DNA of 64,000 nucleotides, from assembly GCA_029721515.1 (NCBI GenBank), contig CM056556.1, positions 2,542,501 to 2,606,500 on the forward strand, read 5' to 3'. The notes under the pieces are model-generated. The model made no database searches and was not told the DNA's origin. It saw only the letters and a program-made list of their open reading frames with translations. The DNA is from Synanceia verrucosa. Taxonomy: Eukaryota; Chordata; Actinopteri; Perciformes; Synanceiidae. Made by a program: the position numbers and the translations under genes. This document shows, piece by piece, positions 1 through 13,300 of the stretch (positions are counted from its first letter, which is position 1; each line of letters starts with the position of its first letter).

Positions 1-245
1 TTTACCTTGTTCCATTCTTGTTTTATCAGAGGTAGAGTAGAGGACACTTTCACCAACATCACCACTTTTTGTCCACATTCTGTTTGTTTTGCTCTCTAAT
101 CTCGATCGTCTCCACTTCCTGTTTTGATCTCAGTGGTGTATACCATCTCTTTATGCTCTGACTACATCTCCCAGAAGACCCAAAATTACTCAAGCGTTGG
201 ATTTTAAATGCTGTACAAACGCGTCTATGGCACTCAAAGAGTTAA
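1..245 (-). mobile_element. TTAA-flanked MITE, family A, copy 1 (cut by window edge)
   Basis: The plus strand ends in GGCACTCAAAGAG followed by TTAA at 242-245. The body (for example the tract ending in CTACATCTCCCAGAAG) recurs in reverse complement at 36513-37009 and 61396-61845. Another relative lies at 58319-58644. TTAA at the outer ends and CTCTTTGAGTGYC inverted termini suggest a non-autonomous piggyBac-like element; that class is inferred. It sits in an elmo3 intron. Confidence 0.7.
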
Positions 246-714
246 AAACAAACTTTTTCTGTTTAGTTTGTGGTAAAACAATCATATACTGAATATAATT
301 TGGCCAAATTTAACTTGCCCAAAGTTTTATCTTTTGTTTGTCATGCAATCATCTTTTTGCAAACTAGTTCTCACGTCTGGTCGAACTTACTATTACAGTA
401 TAAAGAAAAAAGTCTTATGTGTTTTCTGAAGAATGCAAACCTTGAAATATGACTTAGGCAATTTAGCTTTCAGGCTAACGATGTAAGAAGTGAAGAAGCC
501 TCGAGTTTTCGGTTATTTTCACCCAGATTTCACAAGAAGATGGAGCTAAGTACAAGCAAATGCTGAATAAGAGATTTTTAGGAAATCAACTGAGATGAAA
601 AACACGAACATCCTCTGCTTTATCGTCCATTTGACTCTAAATTAAACCATAATTTACTAAATGAACATCATGCTGTACTGAAGAAGACTTAAAAATAAAG
701 ACTGAAACCACAAA

Positions 715-875
715 CTCTTGTTTTTAACGATTACTGAGTGAATAATTCAGAGAGAAGTAGGATAATTTTCTATTCGACTGATACAGAACCAGAGGAGTCG
801 CCCCCTGCTGGCTGGAGGATAGAATTAAAGTTTAATGTACTACAGCTTCACTTTCAGACAGCAACTCAAAGGAAA
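715..875 (+). repeat. Dispersed repeat with GTCGCCCCCTGCTGGCTG core, copy 1
   Basis: The segment around GAACCAGAGGAGTCGCCCCC is repeated with few changes at about 9440-9610. Both copies also share the upstream AATAATTCAG/AATAAATCAAG-type tract and an ACTGATAYAGAACC stretch. This looks like a short interspersed repeat common in fish introns. The family name is not known to me. Confidence 0.55.
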
Positions 876-1199
876 CAGACTGTCTCTAACATGTCTCGAC
901 TGCTAACTCAGATGACATTAATTTGGATATTTAAATGACATCTTAAAGTTTCCATCAACAAATGACAAAGAAGCTCGGGAAAAAAAAGCCATTCAGCGAA
1001 GACTCAAGGTTGATTATTTCATCACACATTCTGCAAACTATAGTCTTTAAAAGGCATTAGAATTGAAGATCTCTTATATTTCACCAGCTCACACAGAAGC
1101 TCTCTTTTTAAGGGGAATTGTTACCAGGGGACACATCCTAAATACAAACTAAACTAATGAATGCTTCCTAACACGTGGATGACCTCTGTCCATGTCCAG

Positions 1200-3242
1200 G
1201 TGATGCAGGTGGTCAGGGAGCAGATCACCAGGACGTTGTCCAGTAAGCCCACCTCCCTGGAGCTCTTCAAGAACAAAGTCAACGCCCTGAACTACAGCGA
1301 GATCCTCAAACTGCGACAGACTGAACGGCTGCACCAGGAAGAGACTCTGGCTCCACCTGTACTGTGAGTGTCAGCAGATTCACTTTCAGCAGCTTTCAGA
1401 AACATGGCAGATAAGATCGGCCTCAGAGCATTATTACAAATCGGGTTTCCGTCTCGATGCTCCTGGTAATTTTAGTCTACATTTTAAGGAACTAAAGGGT
1501 CAAAATAAAAAAAAAAAGATAAATACCAGATAAGTGGTTTTATTTTGGCCTTTCACGTCTTGCCTTCAGTTGGTTTTCGTCCTGACTTTGTGCTTTCGTT
1601 TGCAGCGAGCTCAAAGAGCGCCTGAAGCCGGAGCTGCTGGAGCTGATCCGCCAGCAGAGGCTCAACAGGTTGTGTCAAGGAACCATGTTCAGGAAGATCA
1701 GCAGCCGACGCAGACAGGGTGAGACGCCTTTTTTATTTCTTAAGAAACCAAACTGCAGAGAGCGTCTTTGATCCTCTCTGATCCGTCTCGTTCTCCTCAG
1801 ATAAACTGTGGTACTGCCGCTTGTCGCCCAATCACAAAATGCTTCACTACGGAGACGTGGAGGAAGATACTGAAAACCCCACCATCGAGATGCTGCAAGA
1901 GAAGAGTGAGTTCAGACCCATTTCTGTATTTCGTGATTGATTTATCTGAACTGAATTAAGTGTGTTCTTTCAGTTCCAGTCGCAGATATCAAAGGCCTGC
2001 TGACAGGAAAAGACTGTCCTCACATGAAGGAGAACAAAGGAAAACAGAACAAGGTCAGCAGCTCTCTATTTATTCATCAGTAACCTGAGTCTGAATCTTG
2101 TATTGAAAAGGATTTAATATTCAACCATATTTAAATCTGTTCATTTACTAAAGCATCAGTGTTAAGTAACTATGCCAATTGTTTTAATATTTCAGATATA
2201 TTTTTATAAATCAAACTCTGATCACATTTTTTCATGCCACAGACAGATTGCAAATTGTCGATGAACAAATCACAATAATAACAGATAAAACTTGTTTTTA
2301 AATGTTGGTTATTTGCATAAAACATTCAAGTGATTACAGACTGAAAAGTGTAAAGATTGATTTTTATCAGATAAATAAGTCTTGGCCTCTGGAGTTTTAA
2401 AAGCTCATAAATTCCCTCTCTGTTGTGTTATTTTTTATTTAAAATCTTCTCACCTGTCAATTTTAAATGATTGTTAATCAGAACTAAATTTTCATGAATC
2501 TGACAGAAATTTTATTGAGCTGCAAGATTTTGGAAAAAAATATCCAACTGTCGTTGTTTTGACTGATATTTTTAACATCATTATTGACATCAAAGTTTTG
2601 TGTGATTTTTTTTTTTTTTTTGGGAGGGGGGTAAGGTGTGTAGGTCAGGACAAACTGCAGAATGATAATATTTAATTTAAAATGGTATATTAGCACCTAT
2701 TTCACCTTAAACAAATGTTGCAACTGCAATAAATATTTAGATAAAATTTCAATAAATTAGGCTTCCATTCAGACCAATGTCTCGTCCTTTCATGAGTACA
2801 TTATCACTGTCAAATAAAGGAAAACTAATGGAAAAAGCTCATTAATCTCACTGTGTCCTTGGCTGTAGGAGGTGCTGGATTTGGCGTTCAGCATCACTTA
2901 TGATGTCGAAGAGTACAACCTGAACTTCATCGCCCCCTCCAGAACTGACGTGAGTCTCTTCTTTGATGACATACATTAAGAGCAGGAACCACTGTCCAAT
3001 CACTGACCTCCTGTCCGTCTGTCCGTCAGTTCTGCCTGTGGACGGACGGACTGAGCGTCCTCCTGGGCCGGGAGATGAGCAGCGAGTCCATGCGCAGCGA
3101 GCTGGAGATCCTGCTCTCCATGGAGATCAAGCTGCGCCTCCTGGACCTGGAGAACGTTCCCATCCCAGACAGCGCTCCGGTCGTCCCCAAACCGCCGAGC
3201 AACTACAACTTCTGCTACGACTTCAGCCAGACGGAGCAGTAG
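1200..3242 (+). CDS. elmo3: ELMO family engulfment and cell motility protein 3, C-terminal part (5'-partial)
   Basis: ELMO proteins bind DOCK guanine-nucleotide exchange factors and activate Rac for engulfment and migration at the membrane. Six coding exons are visible: 1200-1363, 1606-1718, 1801-1905, 1974-2053, 2869-2949, 3030-3242. All have GT/AG junctions and join in frame to give 251 residues plus TAG. The peptide has the ELMO C-terminal signature: ELIRQQRLNRL and WYCRLSPNHKMLHYGD in the PH domain, then GKDCPHMKE, LNFIAP, WTDGLSVLLG, LLSMEIKLRLLDLENV and a Pro-rich tail (PVVPKPPSNY), where family members present a PxxP motif to DOCK SH3 domains. The paralogue call rests on the tail-to-tail neighbour fbxl9/LRRC29, the same arrangement as human ELMO3; sequence alone could also suit elmo1 or elmo2. 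The N-terminal two thirds lie upstream of the window. Positions 1-1199 look like the preceding intron. Confidence 0.9.
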
Positions 3243-4144
3243 AGCGCAGCGACGAGGACGTGTCAATGTGTACATTTATATATATTCTATATGCAAAAGA
3301 GTGTGGTGAGAGCTGACCACTTATTCCTATAACACAGACGTATAACGTTAGATATTCATGATGTGGCCTGATCTGCATCCAAGTGAGACAGTGAACAGTA
3401 AAAAAAAAAACAAAAAAAAAAAAACTGTGGAAACTACAAAAATGGCTGCCGCTACATGGCTACAAATGCTGCAGATAATTATCTGGGAGAGATGAACCAT
3501 GTCGTCTCTTCAGTTTTGAGCTGCCTGGGAACTTCAACACAAAAACAACAACTTTGCAAAATGAAATTCTTCTTATAGAATACGACCACTCCAAGTTACG
3601 GTACTTTGTAATGATTTTATATTTCTAAATAGATCTAAAGCGATGTATGATACGTGGAATGTTCCTGTGTGTGAGGCTGTTTATTTTACAATTAACAATT
3701 ATTTTTAATGATTAATCGATTATTTGGTCGATAAAGTGTCAGAAAAATTTCTTGTTTTGTCCACAAGACAAAGATATTCATTTTACCGTCGCAGAAGACG
3801 AAAGAAACCAGGAAATATTCATGTTTAAGAAGCTGGAATTACAGAATTTCTGCTATTTAATTCCTTAAAAAATGACGATCAATGTATGTGGGAGCCAACA
3901 ACTAATTGATTAATCAATTAGTTGTTGCAGCTCTTGCTTTGATCTTTGTCTCAAAGTGCCAGTTGTTAAATTCTTCTGTTTTCTTTTCTGTTCTTTTATT
4001 TTATTTTTTTTTTATTTTTTTTTTTAAAAACGGGCATTAATTAGAAGTCAGTGCTTTCTCAAGATATGGTACATGTCAGATTAATTTCCAGCATATGAAA
4101 GGTAAATATTTTTAAATATACCTAATAATGGGTACTGGCTTTGC

Positions 4145-4191
<47 letters not shown>

Positions 4192-4229
4192 TACTGTGGA
4201 CGCTCTGAGAGCTCTGAACCACTTTTTTT

Positions 4230-4266
<37 letters not shown>

Positions 4267-4645
4267 ATGGTAAAGGGCTGCATTAGTTACCAAGCTGACT
4301 TTTTGTTTTTAATAATCTGCAACTGTACTTTTGCCATATTCAGCTGTTTTATAATGAGAAAAAATTAAAGAATACAATCAGTTTTAGGTACTATTAAAAT
4401 ATTATAATATGCCCTCAATGGAAACACCTGAAGCAGCTCCTCAATAACTGACAGCAACCTACGGTGTGTCTCCAAGTGTGTTTGACTGTTTATTTTATTT
4501 AAGCACAGTCTCGACTATCCTATAATATCCACTTTGAGACTCACGCTTTGGGTAGCTTCACACAAATAAACAGTTTGATTTACACTGAGGAAAAAAGTGT
4601 CTTTTGCTGGTTATTTATAAGAAAATCTGCAGCTTTCATTCTTGA
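3243..4645 (+). other. elmo3 3' UTR and flank
   Basis: There is no further coding sequence. The stretch holds a poly(A)-rich tract near 3400-3424 and a repeat at about 3700-3935 whose ends carry ATTAATCGATTA- and GTTGCAGCTCT-like sequence, related to short pieces near 17460-17510 and 56880-57110. Two TA microsatellites are present at 4147-4188 and 4235-4263. ATTAAA at 4364-4369 and AATAAA at 4565-4570 are the best poly(A)-signal candidates for elmo3, but neither is proven. Confidence 0.4.
4147..4263. repeat. Two (TA)n microsatellites
   Basis: There are about 21 TA units at 4147-4188 and about 14 at 4235-4263, separated by 46 bp of unique sequence. They lie in the probable elmo3 3' UTR. Confidence 0.95.
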
Positions 4646-4649
4646 ATTT

Positions 4650-5515
4650 TTAACCTCATATTCACATGAACTGGCACTGCAACCTCATATTCACGTTAAC
4701 TGGCACGGCGGCCAAATATTCATATAACCTGGCACTGCAACCTCGTATTCAAGTAAACTGGCACGGCGGCCAAATATTCATATAACCTGGCACTGCAACC
4801 TCGTATTCAAGCAAACTGGCACGGCGGCCAAATATTCACAGAAACTGGCACTGCAACCTCGTATTCAAGCAAACTGGCACGGCGGCCAAATATTCATCTA
4901 ACCTGGCACTGCAACCTCGTATTCAAGCAAACTGGCACGGCGGCCACATATTCACAGAAACTGTCACTGCAACCTCATATTCAAGTAAACTGGCACGGCG
5001 GCCACATATTCACATAGACTGGCACTGCAACCTCGTATTCAAGCAAACTGGCAGGGCGGCCACATATTCACAGAAACTGGCATTGCAACCTCATATTCAA
5101 GCAAACTGGCACGGCGGCTAAATATTAATGTAACCTGGCACTGCAACCTCATTCACATAACCTGGCACTGCAACCTCATTCACGTAAAGTGGCACGGTGG
5201 CCAAATATTCACGTAAACTGGCACTGCAACCTCATATTCAAGTAAACTGGCACTGCAACCTCATATTCAAATGAACTGGCATGGCGGCCAAATATTTATG
5301 TAAACTGGCACTGCAACCTCATTCACGTAACCTGGCATTGCAACCTCATTCACATAAAGTGGCACGGCGGCTAAATATTCATGTAAACTGGCACTGCAAC
5401 CTCATATTTAATTAATCTGGCACTGCAACCTCATATTTAATTAATCTGGCACTGCAACGTCATATTCACGTAAACTGACACAGCGACCAAACATTCACAT
5501 GAACTGGCACTGCAC
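4650..5515. repeat. Minisatellite with 58-bp dimeric unit (two 29-bp halves)
   Basis: About 865 bp of tandem repeat. One half reads CTGGCACTGCAACCTC followed by RTATTCAAGTAAA. The other reads CTGGCACGGCGGCCAAATAT followed by TCATATAAC. The halves alternate through most of the array to make a 58-bp higher-order unit of roughly 15 copies. Toward the right end (5140-5480) the alternation breaks down: runs of the CTGCAAC half occur without CGGCGGCC, and several copies are shortened. The CGGCGG half adds CpGs to an otherwise AT-rich intergenic region between the two convergent genes. Confidence 0.93.
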
Positions 5516-6711
5516 TACTTGTGATGGAGTCTTTTTACACAGTGGTATTTACACTTTTCAGTAGTGGAAAGTAACTTAAGTATCTTTACTCAAGTACTAG
5601 TGTGAGCTACTGCTAACAAACACCACCAGTAAAAAATGGTGACTGGTCTTACTTGTGGTGGTTGCAGCAGCTGCTCTTGGTGTTGAACACTGACTTAGTT
5701 TGCATCCAGTAGAAAAGAGTCTCTCACCTGCACACCTGCAGCTTGTTGCTTATTTAGTGGCCCGTTGATGTCTAAGTGAACAGGTGTTTCACTTCAACAG
5801 GTGAGTGTTACCTGGAAACTTTGAATTCACAAACACAGAGGAGAACATACTGCTATCTAAGACGAATAAAGTCAAATGCAATGCCTTCTGCCTTCAGCAG
5901 CTGCCCTCACTAATTGATTTTTTTTCAATTTTTTTCACATACTATGATTTTTTAATTTTTTGACATACTGTTTTTGACATACTGTACTATATACTATACT
6001 ATACATTTTTTTAATAGTATAGTATGTAGCATACAGAAAGAAGATATAACTAAGATGACTGTATCAAAGTTGTACCAAAAAACAACAAAAATCAGAAGGA
6101 TTAAATATAAAATTTTTATTTACAGAGAGAATGAATGAGAATAACTTAAAAACTAGAGAAAAAAAACTCTTTAAAAGTGGTGACAGTGTCTGATATAGTG
6201 GAGCTTTGTAGTTTGTAGTTTAAACATAGTTAGGAGGAGACATATTTATATTTTTGACAGCTCTCCAGGGGTATAAAAGCAATAAAATAAAGTGCATTTT
6301 TGAAAGCTTTACTTATATATCGACACTATTTTTCTTCACAGCACCACCTGCACTGTTTTTGTACAAAGTTTTTTACCATCAAATATTAACTTTAAGTCGT
6401 TCTTTTCTTTTAAGATAGTCGTGTGAAATTTCTTCCAGTGACAACTTCGGATTTAGAAGCCTCAAGTTTTATAATAAATATATTCTTATTTTATATCTAA
6501 GCACAACACACAATTCTCGCCTGTCTCACATTTTAAACTAAAACAGAAATTTCCACATATGGACACATTCTCACATAACATCATCATTCTCACAGCAGTC
6601 AATGTAAAGATATTTTTTTTTACCATCAAAATGATGAAAAACATGATTGATCTCTATTTGGAATAATAATAAAGCTTTCTGAAATCAAGATTCCTGCCTC
6701 AGTGATTGATC

Positions 6712-6742
<31 letters not shown>

Positions 6743-7393
6743 CTAAAAACTTTTCCACTTCATGTCCAACTTTTATTGACAGAAAAAAAAATATTCCTCC
6801 TGTTTTGTTGCTAAAAAATTATTACGAAAATCAAAAGTGCTGTCACCATGGCAACTGCTCAAGTTAAGTGACAAACAGTAAAATGTAATTAATGTAATTC
6901 AATTCACACTAGTTAATTTTCTTGCCTACATGATTACATTATTGTATGTTTTTTTTATACCAAAATGCACTTTTAATCTCAGCAAACAGCTTCTTCCTTC
7001 TGAGATTCCTTTTTTTCAAACGTTTTTAAAGCACCTCGCTACTTCAAGACGTTTAGAATTTACATTCTCATTATAATGACAATTATAATATAGTTACTAT
7101 TTTCAGCTGCTGTGTCAGTTTTCAGGGTTTCTCTTAAAATAAATAAAACAAAGAGTGACATCAGATCTGTACCGTCTGTGATGATGCACCACATAAAGCG
7201 AACATTAAAACTTAAACAGTTAATGGTCTTTGATGTTACTATTAGCATTATCATTATGGTTTATCTTTTTGATCTTTAGTTTCATATCAGTGACTTTTTG
7301 GATGGTGACATCCGTTTCTGTGCAAACAGATGCAGAAGCCCAGCAGACGTCAGTCAGCAGGTTTTATCCACTAAAAATGATCCTCCAGGACAT
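5516..7393. other. Intergenic DNA and probable fbxl9 3' UTR
   Basis: No gene was seen. The stretch contains a small palindrome of ACTATACTATAC / AATAGTATAGTATG type at 5985-6040, a (GATT)n microsatellite at about 6704-6740 and AT-rich unique sequence. Minus-strand AATAAA candidates (TTTATT on the plus strand) occur near 6770 and 6115 and could end fbxl9, but no single site stands out. Confidence 0.5.
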
Positions 7394-10300
7394 TCAGTCA
7401 GTCAGACTGAGACCTGTGAATTTGTAGTGGACGTTTTCCAAGAAGGGCAGCTGTGATTGAAGGAGGTCCACCGTGGTTACCGAGATGTTTTTGCACCCTG
7501 AGATGTCGAGTGTTTGCAGGCGGTTGCAGTGCTGCACCAGGAGGAACAAGGACCTGCAGGGGGTTCATAAAGGTCAAGAGGTCAGGGGTCATCCTTAAGT
7601 CTGGGGCTACAGGTACGAAAAACAAAACCTTTATTGTTTTTATACAAAGTTTCTTAATAAATGTATGAACTATAATATATTAACATCTGACATGAGGGTA
7701 ATTTACTCAAGCAACGTCTGCAGAAATGAACACTTAGAGAAAAAGTCTCCTCAAGCACTCGACAGGTCGACAGCCCTAAACCACCACAGACTTCCTGTGG
7801 ACGTTAGTACTGAACGCTGGAGTCACCCCTCACCTGTCAGTGAGGTTATGACAGCAGGAGAGGTAGAGATGCTGCAGCCGGTGCAGGTACGGTGCGGCTT
7901 GTGCCACGCCACGGTCGCTGATCTGAGGGCAGTGGCTGAGCGCCAGGCTGGTGAGGCTGCGGCAGTGCCAGGCCACCGACGCCAAGCTGGCGTCAGTGAT
8001 GTCCGGCAGCATGGAGAGAGACAGACGGTGGAGGTCTGGGTAGTGCAACACCTGAGGAGAGGAGAGGGGAAAAAATGACACCATTTTAAATGTCAAATTT
8101 AACACTTGTAAAGACCTCAACAAATATAATTTAAGACCCAAAAATATCATCACTATTTCTTTGGTAGAAAATAGAATTTATTGGAGGGCCCGACCAATAT
8201 AAGAGTCCTTGAGGACCGATAACCGATTAGTCTCTGATAATAATTTTTAACACTTTCTCCACAACTTTAATTTCACAACTTTCAAGAACAAAGACGTGAA
8301 CTTTGTGAAAAACTGCAGTAAATCTCTGAAAACTGTGTTTTCCTATTGGTATAAACGCACCATCTGAAAATTTAATACCTACAGCAAATTTATGGTAAAT
8401 TTAAGGCAATTTAAGACCTTAATTACCAGGATTTTAATTTAAGACATTTTAAGAGTTTTTAAGGAACCACAGGAACCCTCTAATTACCTCCTACTTTCAC
8501 ACACAGAGCTGTAATATTCCTGTGTGAGGTGTTTCATGCCTTTTTATATGCCTTGTTTGTCGTTTGCTTCTCATTGCTTCACATAATCTTTTCTTTGTAT
8601 AAGGGATAACACCTGGAGCATGAACTCCACCTGAGTGATGCTGCTGTCAGTGAGTTTGGTGCAGGCGGAGAGGTCGAGCTCCTGCAGCCTGTTGAGCGCT
8701 AACAGTGAAGCTCCAGCCTGCTGCTTGAACTGCTGCAGGTCGTTCTGAGTCACCAGCTTGGGTCGCTCCTCAAACGGCAGACGAGGAGGCTTGAAGAAGC
8801 CCATGTTGCCAAAGGTCCGGGTGAACCTGGGCCCCTTGTCTCCCTGTGGAAATAATTCACATAAACAGCTGTGACACTTTTACTACTTAAGGTACAGCTG
8901 CTGCTGAAGCTCACCACACCCTTCACATGTCTGCGCTTCTCACCGTCTCCTGGTTGGCCTCACATTTGGTCGTTTCCACGATCCCCAGCAGACCCCAGTC
9001 AGTGACTTCTTTGCACCAGCCGAGTCGCAGGACGACCAGCCTCTGCAGGTACGTGGCGATGGCGTGCACGGACAGGTCAGTCACGTTGACGCATGACGTC
9101 AAGTCCAGCTCACGGAGAGTGTCCCCGAGAAGCTGGATGAGAGAGAAAACGGCAAGATCCTGCAGCGAGAGGAGGAGGGAGGACGTTGTTTCCACAGATT
9201 TTCACACATGTGAACAGAAACACACAGCGGACAAACACACTGACTGACTCTGATGTAGGTGCAGCTCTTCAGGTTGAGCGTCTCCAGCCGTGCTCTGGAT
9301 TCCTTCAGGCCTTTCACGATCTCTGTGCCGCTAACGTGAAGACACTCGGATAGATCCAGACTCCTCAGAGACGACGCCGACAGAAGCTCAGCGAGGCCTG
9401 TGGACGACAGGTGAGGACAGGTGTGAGGTTTGGTCTTTTTGCAACCAGGAGTGATGCAAGAGAGCTTGAAACTAGAGACTGACATCATAAACTCATGTTT
9501 CCAATGTTTACTGAGAGAATAAATCAAGAAAGAAGGGGGATCATTTACTATTAGACTGATATAGAACCAGAGGAGTCACCCCCTGCTGGCTGGTAGACAG
9601 AATGCAGCTTCATTTTTAAAGGGGAAGTTCTATTTTTTACAAATTGGACCTTATTTCTGAACTAAAACAAAGCATGTATGTGTATGTGACAACATCACCA
9701 ATAAGTATTTTAGTTCAGGCACTGTGAAGGACACATAGATGGGCACTAGGGGTCCTTAGTAAGCTATGATACACAGGAAGTAGAGTCTGGTTACAGATTT
9801 CTCAAGTTACGGACAACTCCTAACTCAAATGAGAAAAGTAATAGTGTAGCCCATCTTATTAAACGTCTGTTATTTGAGAAATGGTCAAATTTATGTCATT
9901 TACTGGCTGCATTTCTGTGCCCCATTCACTCCTGTTAAATGGATATCATTAAATCCAAAATCATCAGAAATACTCCAAATAACTCCACAGTGAAATGGTG
10001 AGTAAATGGCAGTATTTTATCCCAGAAATAAGGTCCAATTTGTAAAAAAGATCCTGCAGTGCTGCAGACAGCCCTTCCCCTTTAAGCTGTTTTTTGCAAA
10101 TGAATCTTGCAAATTTTTGTGACACAAAAATACTCCATTCACCTTTTTCAGTGATCCTCCAGTCGCGGGACAAGGACAGGTGTGTCACTGACTTCAGGCC
10201 CTGGGCTATGGCCTCCACAGACCTGCTGGTCAGCTCCGTGCAGGCACTGATGTCCAGCCTCTGCAGGCTCGGCTGGTGCTTCACCAGGACCTCCATGGAG

Positions 10301-13300
10301 TAGTCCGTCAGCTCTTTGCAGCCGTGCAGACACAGTTCCTCTAAGACCAAATCCTCAACCTGGAACAGAGGGAATGTCCAGGTAATAAAGACTCCAAATT
10401 GAGGATAAAGGACTGAAACTAGTGTAAATGTAAATCATTATTTGCCAGGACGACACGGCATCCTGACCTGTGCGATAGTGCGCAGTGACTCAGGTGTGAT
10501 GGAGGTTCTGCTGAGGTCCAGAGCTACCAGGGTGGATTTCTGCTCCGTTAACAACCTCCGCAGGTTCCTCAGTGACAGCAGCGCCGACGAATCCCTCACG
10601 GCTCCTACCGGACACCCTCGATACGGGTCGAACTCGAAGGCGATGTGGCAGCCGGCCAGCGAGAGGCGGCGGAGGCGCGGGGTACAGCTGGTGAGCCGGT
10701 TGAAGGTGAGGTCAGATAGGTAGCGCAGGTCGGACAGGTCGAGCTCCTCCAGACCAGACAGAGCTGACCGCACCTGGAACATGAAGACAGACTTTGAGCA
10801 TCACTACAGGTGGAAAAACAAAAGCTGTTCAATGACAAGAAAGGAAATGTGCTATGCAGAAATTGTGACAGATTAAAATGCCTTCATTTTATGCAAAACA
10901 AAACAAAAAAATCAGAAAGGGTAAAAACATCACATGAAAAGTACCAAAATTCAGTTAGTGCACTCTGCTAGCTCAAAGGAATTAATATATTACCTTTCTT
11001 GCTAAATGTCTTTATGTCTGTCTGCTGCTAATTTTATTTTAAATAATAATACAATATAATGTAAGATGCTGACCACTGCAGACCAGGGGCCCAATGCACA
11101 AAAGTAGGATTCAGTCATCCAGGATCAGTGACTGAACTCATTCAAATAATCCAAAACAAGATCGGCTGCACAAAGACCAAGCCAGGATGAGCAGGCACAG
11201 AATCAACAAGCCAGGTGAAACCAATCCAGGATACGTGCACGCACAGGACTTCCCTAATAGACCCTGCCAATCAATTACAGATTCACTGATTCACCATGGC
11301 AACAAGAGCGGCGTCCTTTTCCCCGACAGAGGCAGAAATCCTCCTGGAGGGAAACACCACCACAGTTATTACCGTCTCTGAAAACCTAGATGTACTTTGA
11401 TTATGAATCAGCTGAAACTGTACGTGAAACTGACTGAGGATAACCAAGACAGCCCGCCTTTATCCCTTATCCTAGTTTTGTGCAATGGCCCCTGGAACAC
11501 CCCACCTAACAATGGGATTAATGAATTGTTAAGCACTGTGTATATATGTATATAATACCTGGTGCCGGTGCTCCTCCCTGGAGAGGAAAGCCCCGGACAT
11601 GAAGAGGCTGTCCAGACCCCTGAGATCCAGCCGGCGGAGGGAGGTGAGGCGAGGGAGGAGAGCCAGCAGAGAGGCCTCTGTTACACTGCTGCCAGGCAGG
11701 GACAAACTCTCCAACTTCGAGCCCAAACACAGACCAACCTGAAGAAGACAAAGAAAAATGAGGATAATCCAGAGGGTAGCATCGTCTGACCAAAAACTAA
11801 CACTGTGCATGTCCACATGAAGCACTGAGCTTCTCATCGGTGAGTTTAAACTGCAGTGAGAAGCCACAAACACATGACGTCCATTTAATACAAACCAAAA
11901 ATCTATATCTTTAAAGTGAAAAATAACACTCTTTAAACCATCTACTTCTTAAGATGCACAAAGAGACGATAAAGAGATGTTTTATGTTTTTATGTTATTC
12001 TGCTGATTTGGAGCATGTGATGAGAGTCCATTTTTCATGTGAGTGGACAATTAAGATTTTTATTTCAGACTGCACCTCCTGTTAACACACCCTAAAAACA
12101 ATGGCAGAGTGTGGAATTTCCTAAAATAATCACACTCTAATGTGTTAGTTCAGTGTAAACACTGGTACAATAGACCTTATCTTTCCAGGCAACAGTTCAA
12201 ATACACCAGATAGAGTGATCTGGGTTAGTGAGGGTGAAGTCTGCAGTAACTCCCGCAGCTGCTCTGAACTTTGCACCATGACGGAAAATCAGAAAATGAT
12301 AAGAGCCACACCATGAGAATACTCCAGACAATGAGCTGCTCTCGTTGCTGGCAGACAGCAGTGTTAGCTTTTCAGGAGGGGCAACCTCCCTACTGTTTGT
12401 TCAGACTTCTTCTAAAAGGCTTTCAAAACCCTGAACAAGGGGGATTCTCTGGTTACGCAACCAAGCATGTGATCACTTCAAGTGAAATCACAAAAGCTAA
12501 TTTAAGTCACACGGCAACGGCAATATAATTTCAAAAATCCACAATTACATATTTCAGCCATAAACTTCTCCTTCAAAATTTGTCTTGTTGTACCATAAAC
12601 AGGGACTTATTTTGGGTTCATGACAGGTGCTCTTCAGTAAAATGACTGTTAGTTCAATTGCTTATTTTGAAATTGAAGCTTCAGCTAATAACTCTACTAT
12701 AATAATTCTTTTTTAAATCATACAAGCATATACTGCACCTCCAGCAGCAGCGATCTGGACATACTGAAGCCATCGAGCTGGCTGATAACCAGACTGCAGC
12801 AGGACTTTCTGCCCAGACCCCTGATCAGCTCCAGGGACGAGGCTGAAGCCGGGAAGCAGAAGGTGACATTTTTCTACACAAAGAGAAACAGGAAGAGAGG
12901 CATTAACACACTTCCACAGTCATCTTTTAACGACAGCACTTCACCTGGTGTAGTACGACAAATAAAGGTGTGATGCAGATTAGGGCTGAGAAATACAGCA
13001 GTCACCTGAAAGTGCAGGTCCTGGCTGGCATAGTACCAGCTGCGGCAAACCAGCGAGGCTTCCTTCCTGTCTGAGGTGTGAAGAAAGCTCAGGATGTAAA
13101 CTATGATCTACAGCAAGGGATGAAAATACACAGTTATATTACATTTGAGTGTGTTGATCCTGGAAGAGCATTTTATTCACTCAGATGGATGCATTCTGAA
13201 TGACTGAACAACATTTTGTCCTTTGACAGGAACAGTATGTCATAAAACAGTGAGACCCAGTAAATGAATTTGTCCTCTGTGGAGGACATGAGTCTGAAGG

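Noticed and set aside
7665..8078. 137-codon open frame on the plus strand
   Set aside because: It is the shadow of an fbxl9 leucine-rich-repeat exon on the minus strand (8051-7834), which has splice sites, LRR pattern and correct phase.
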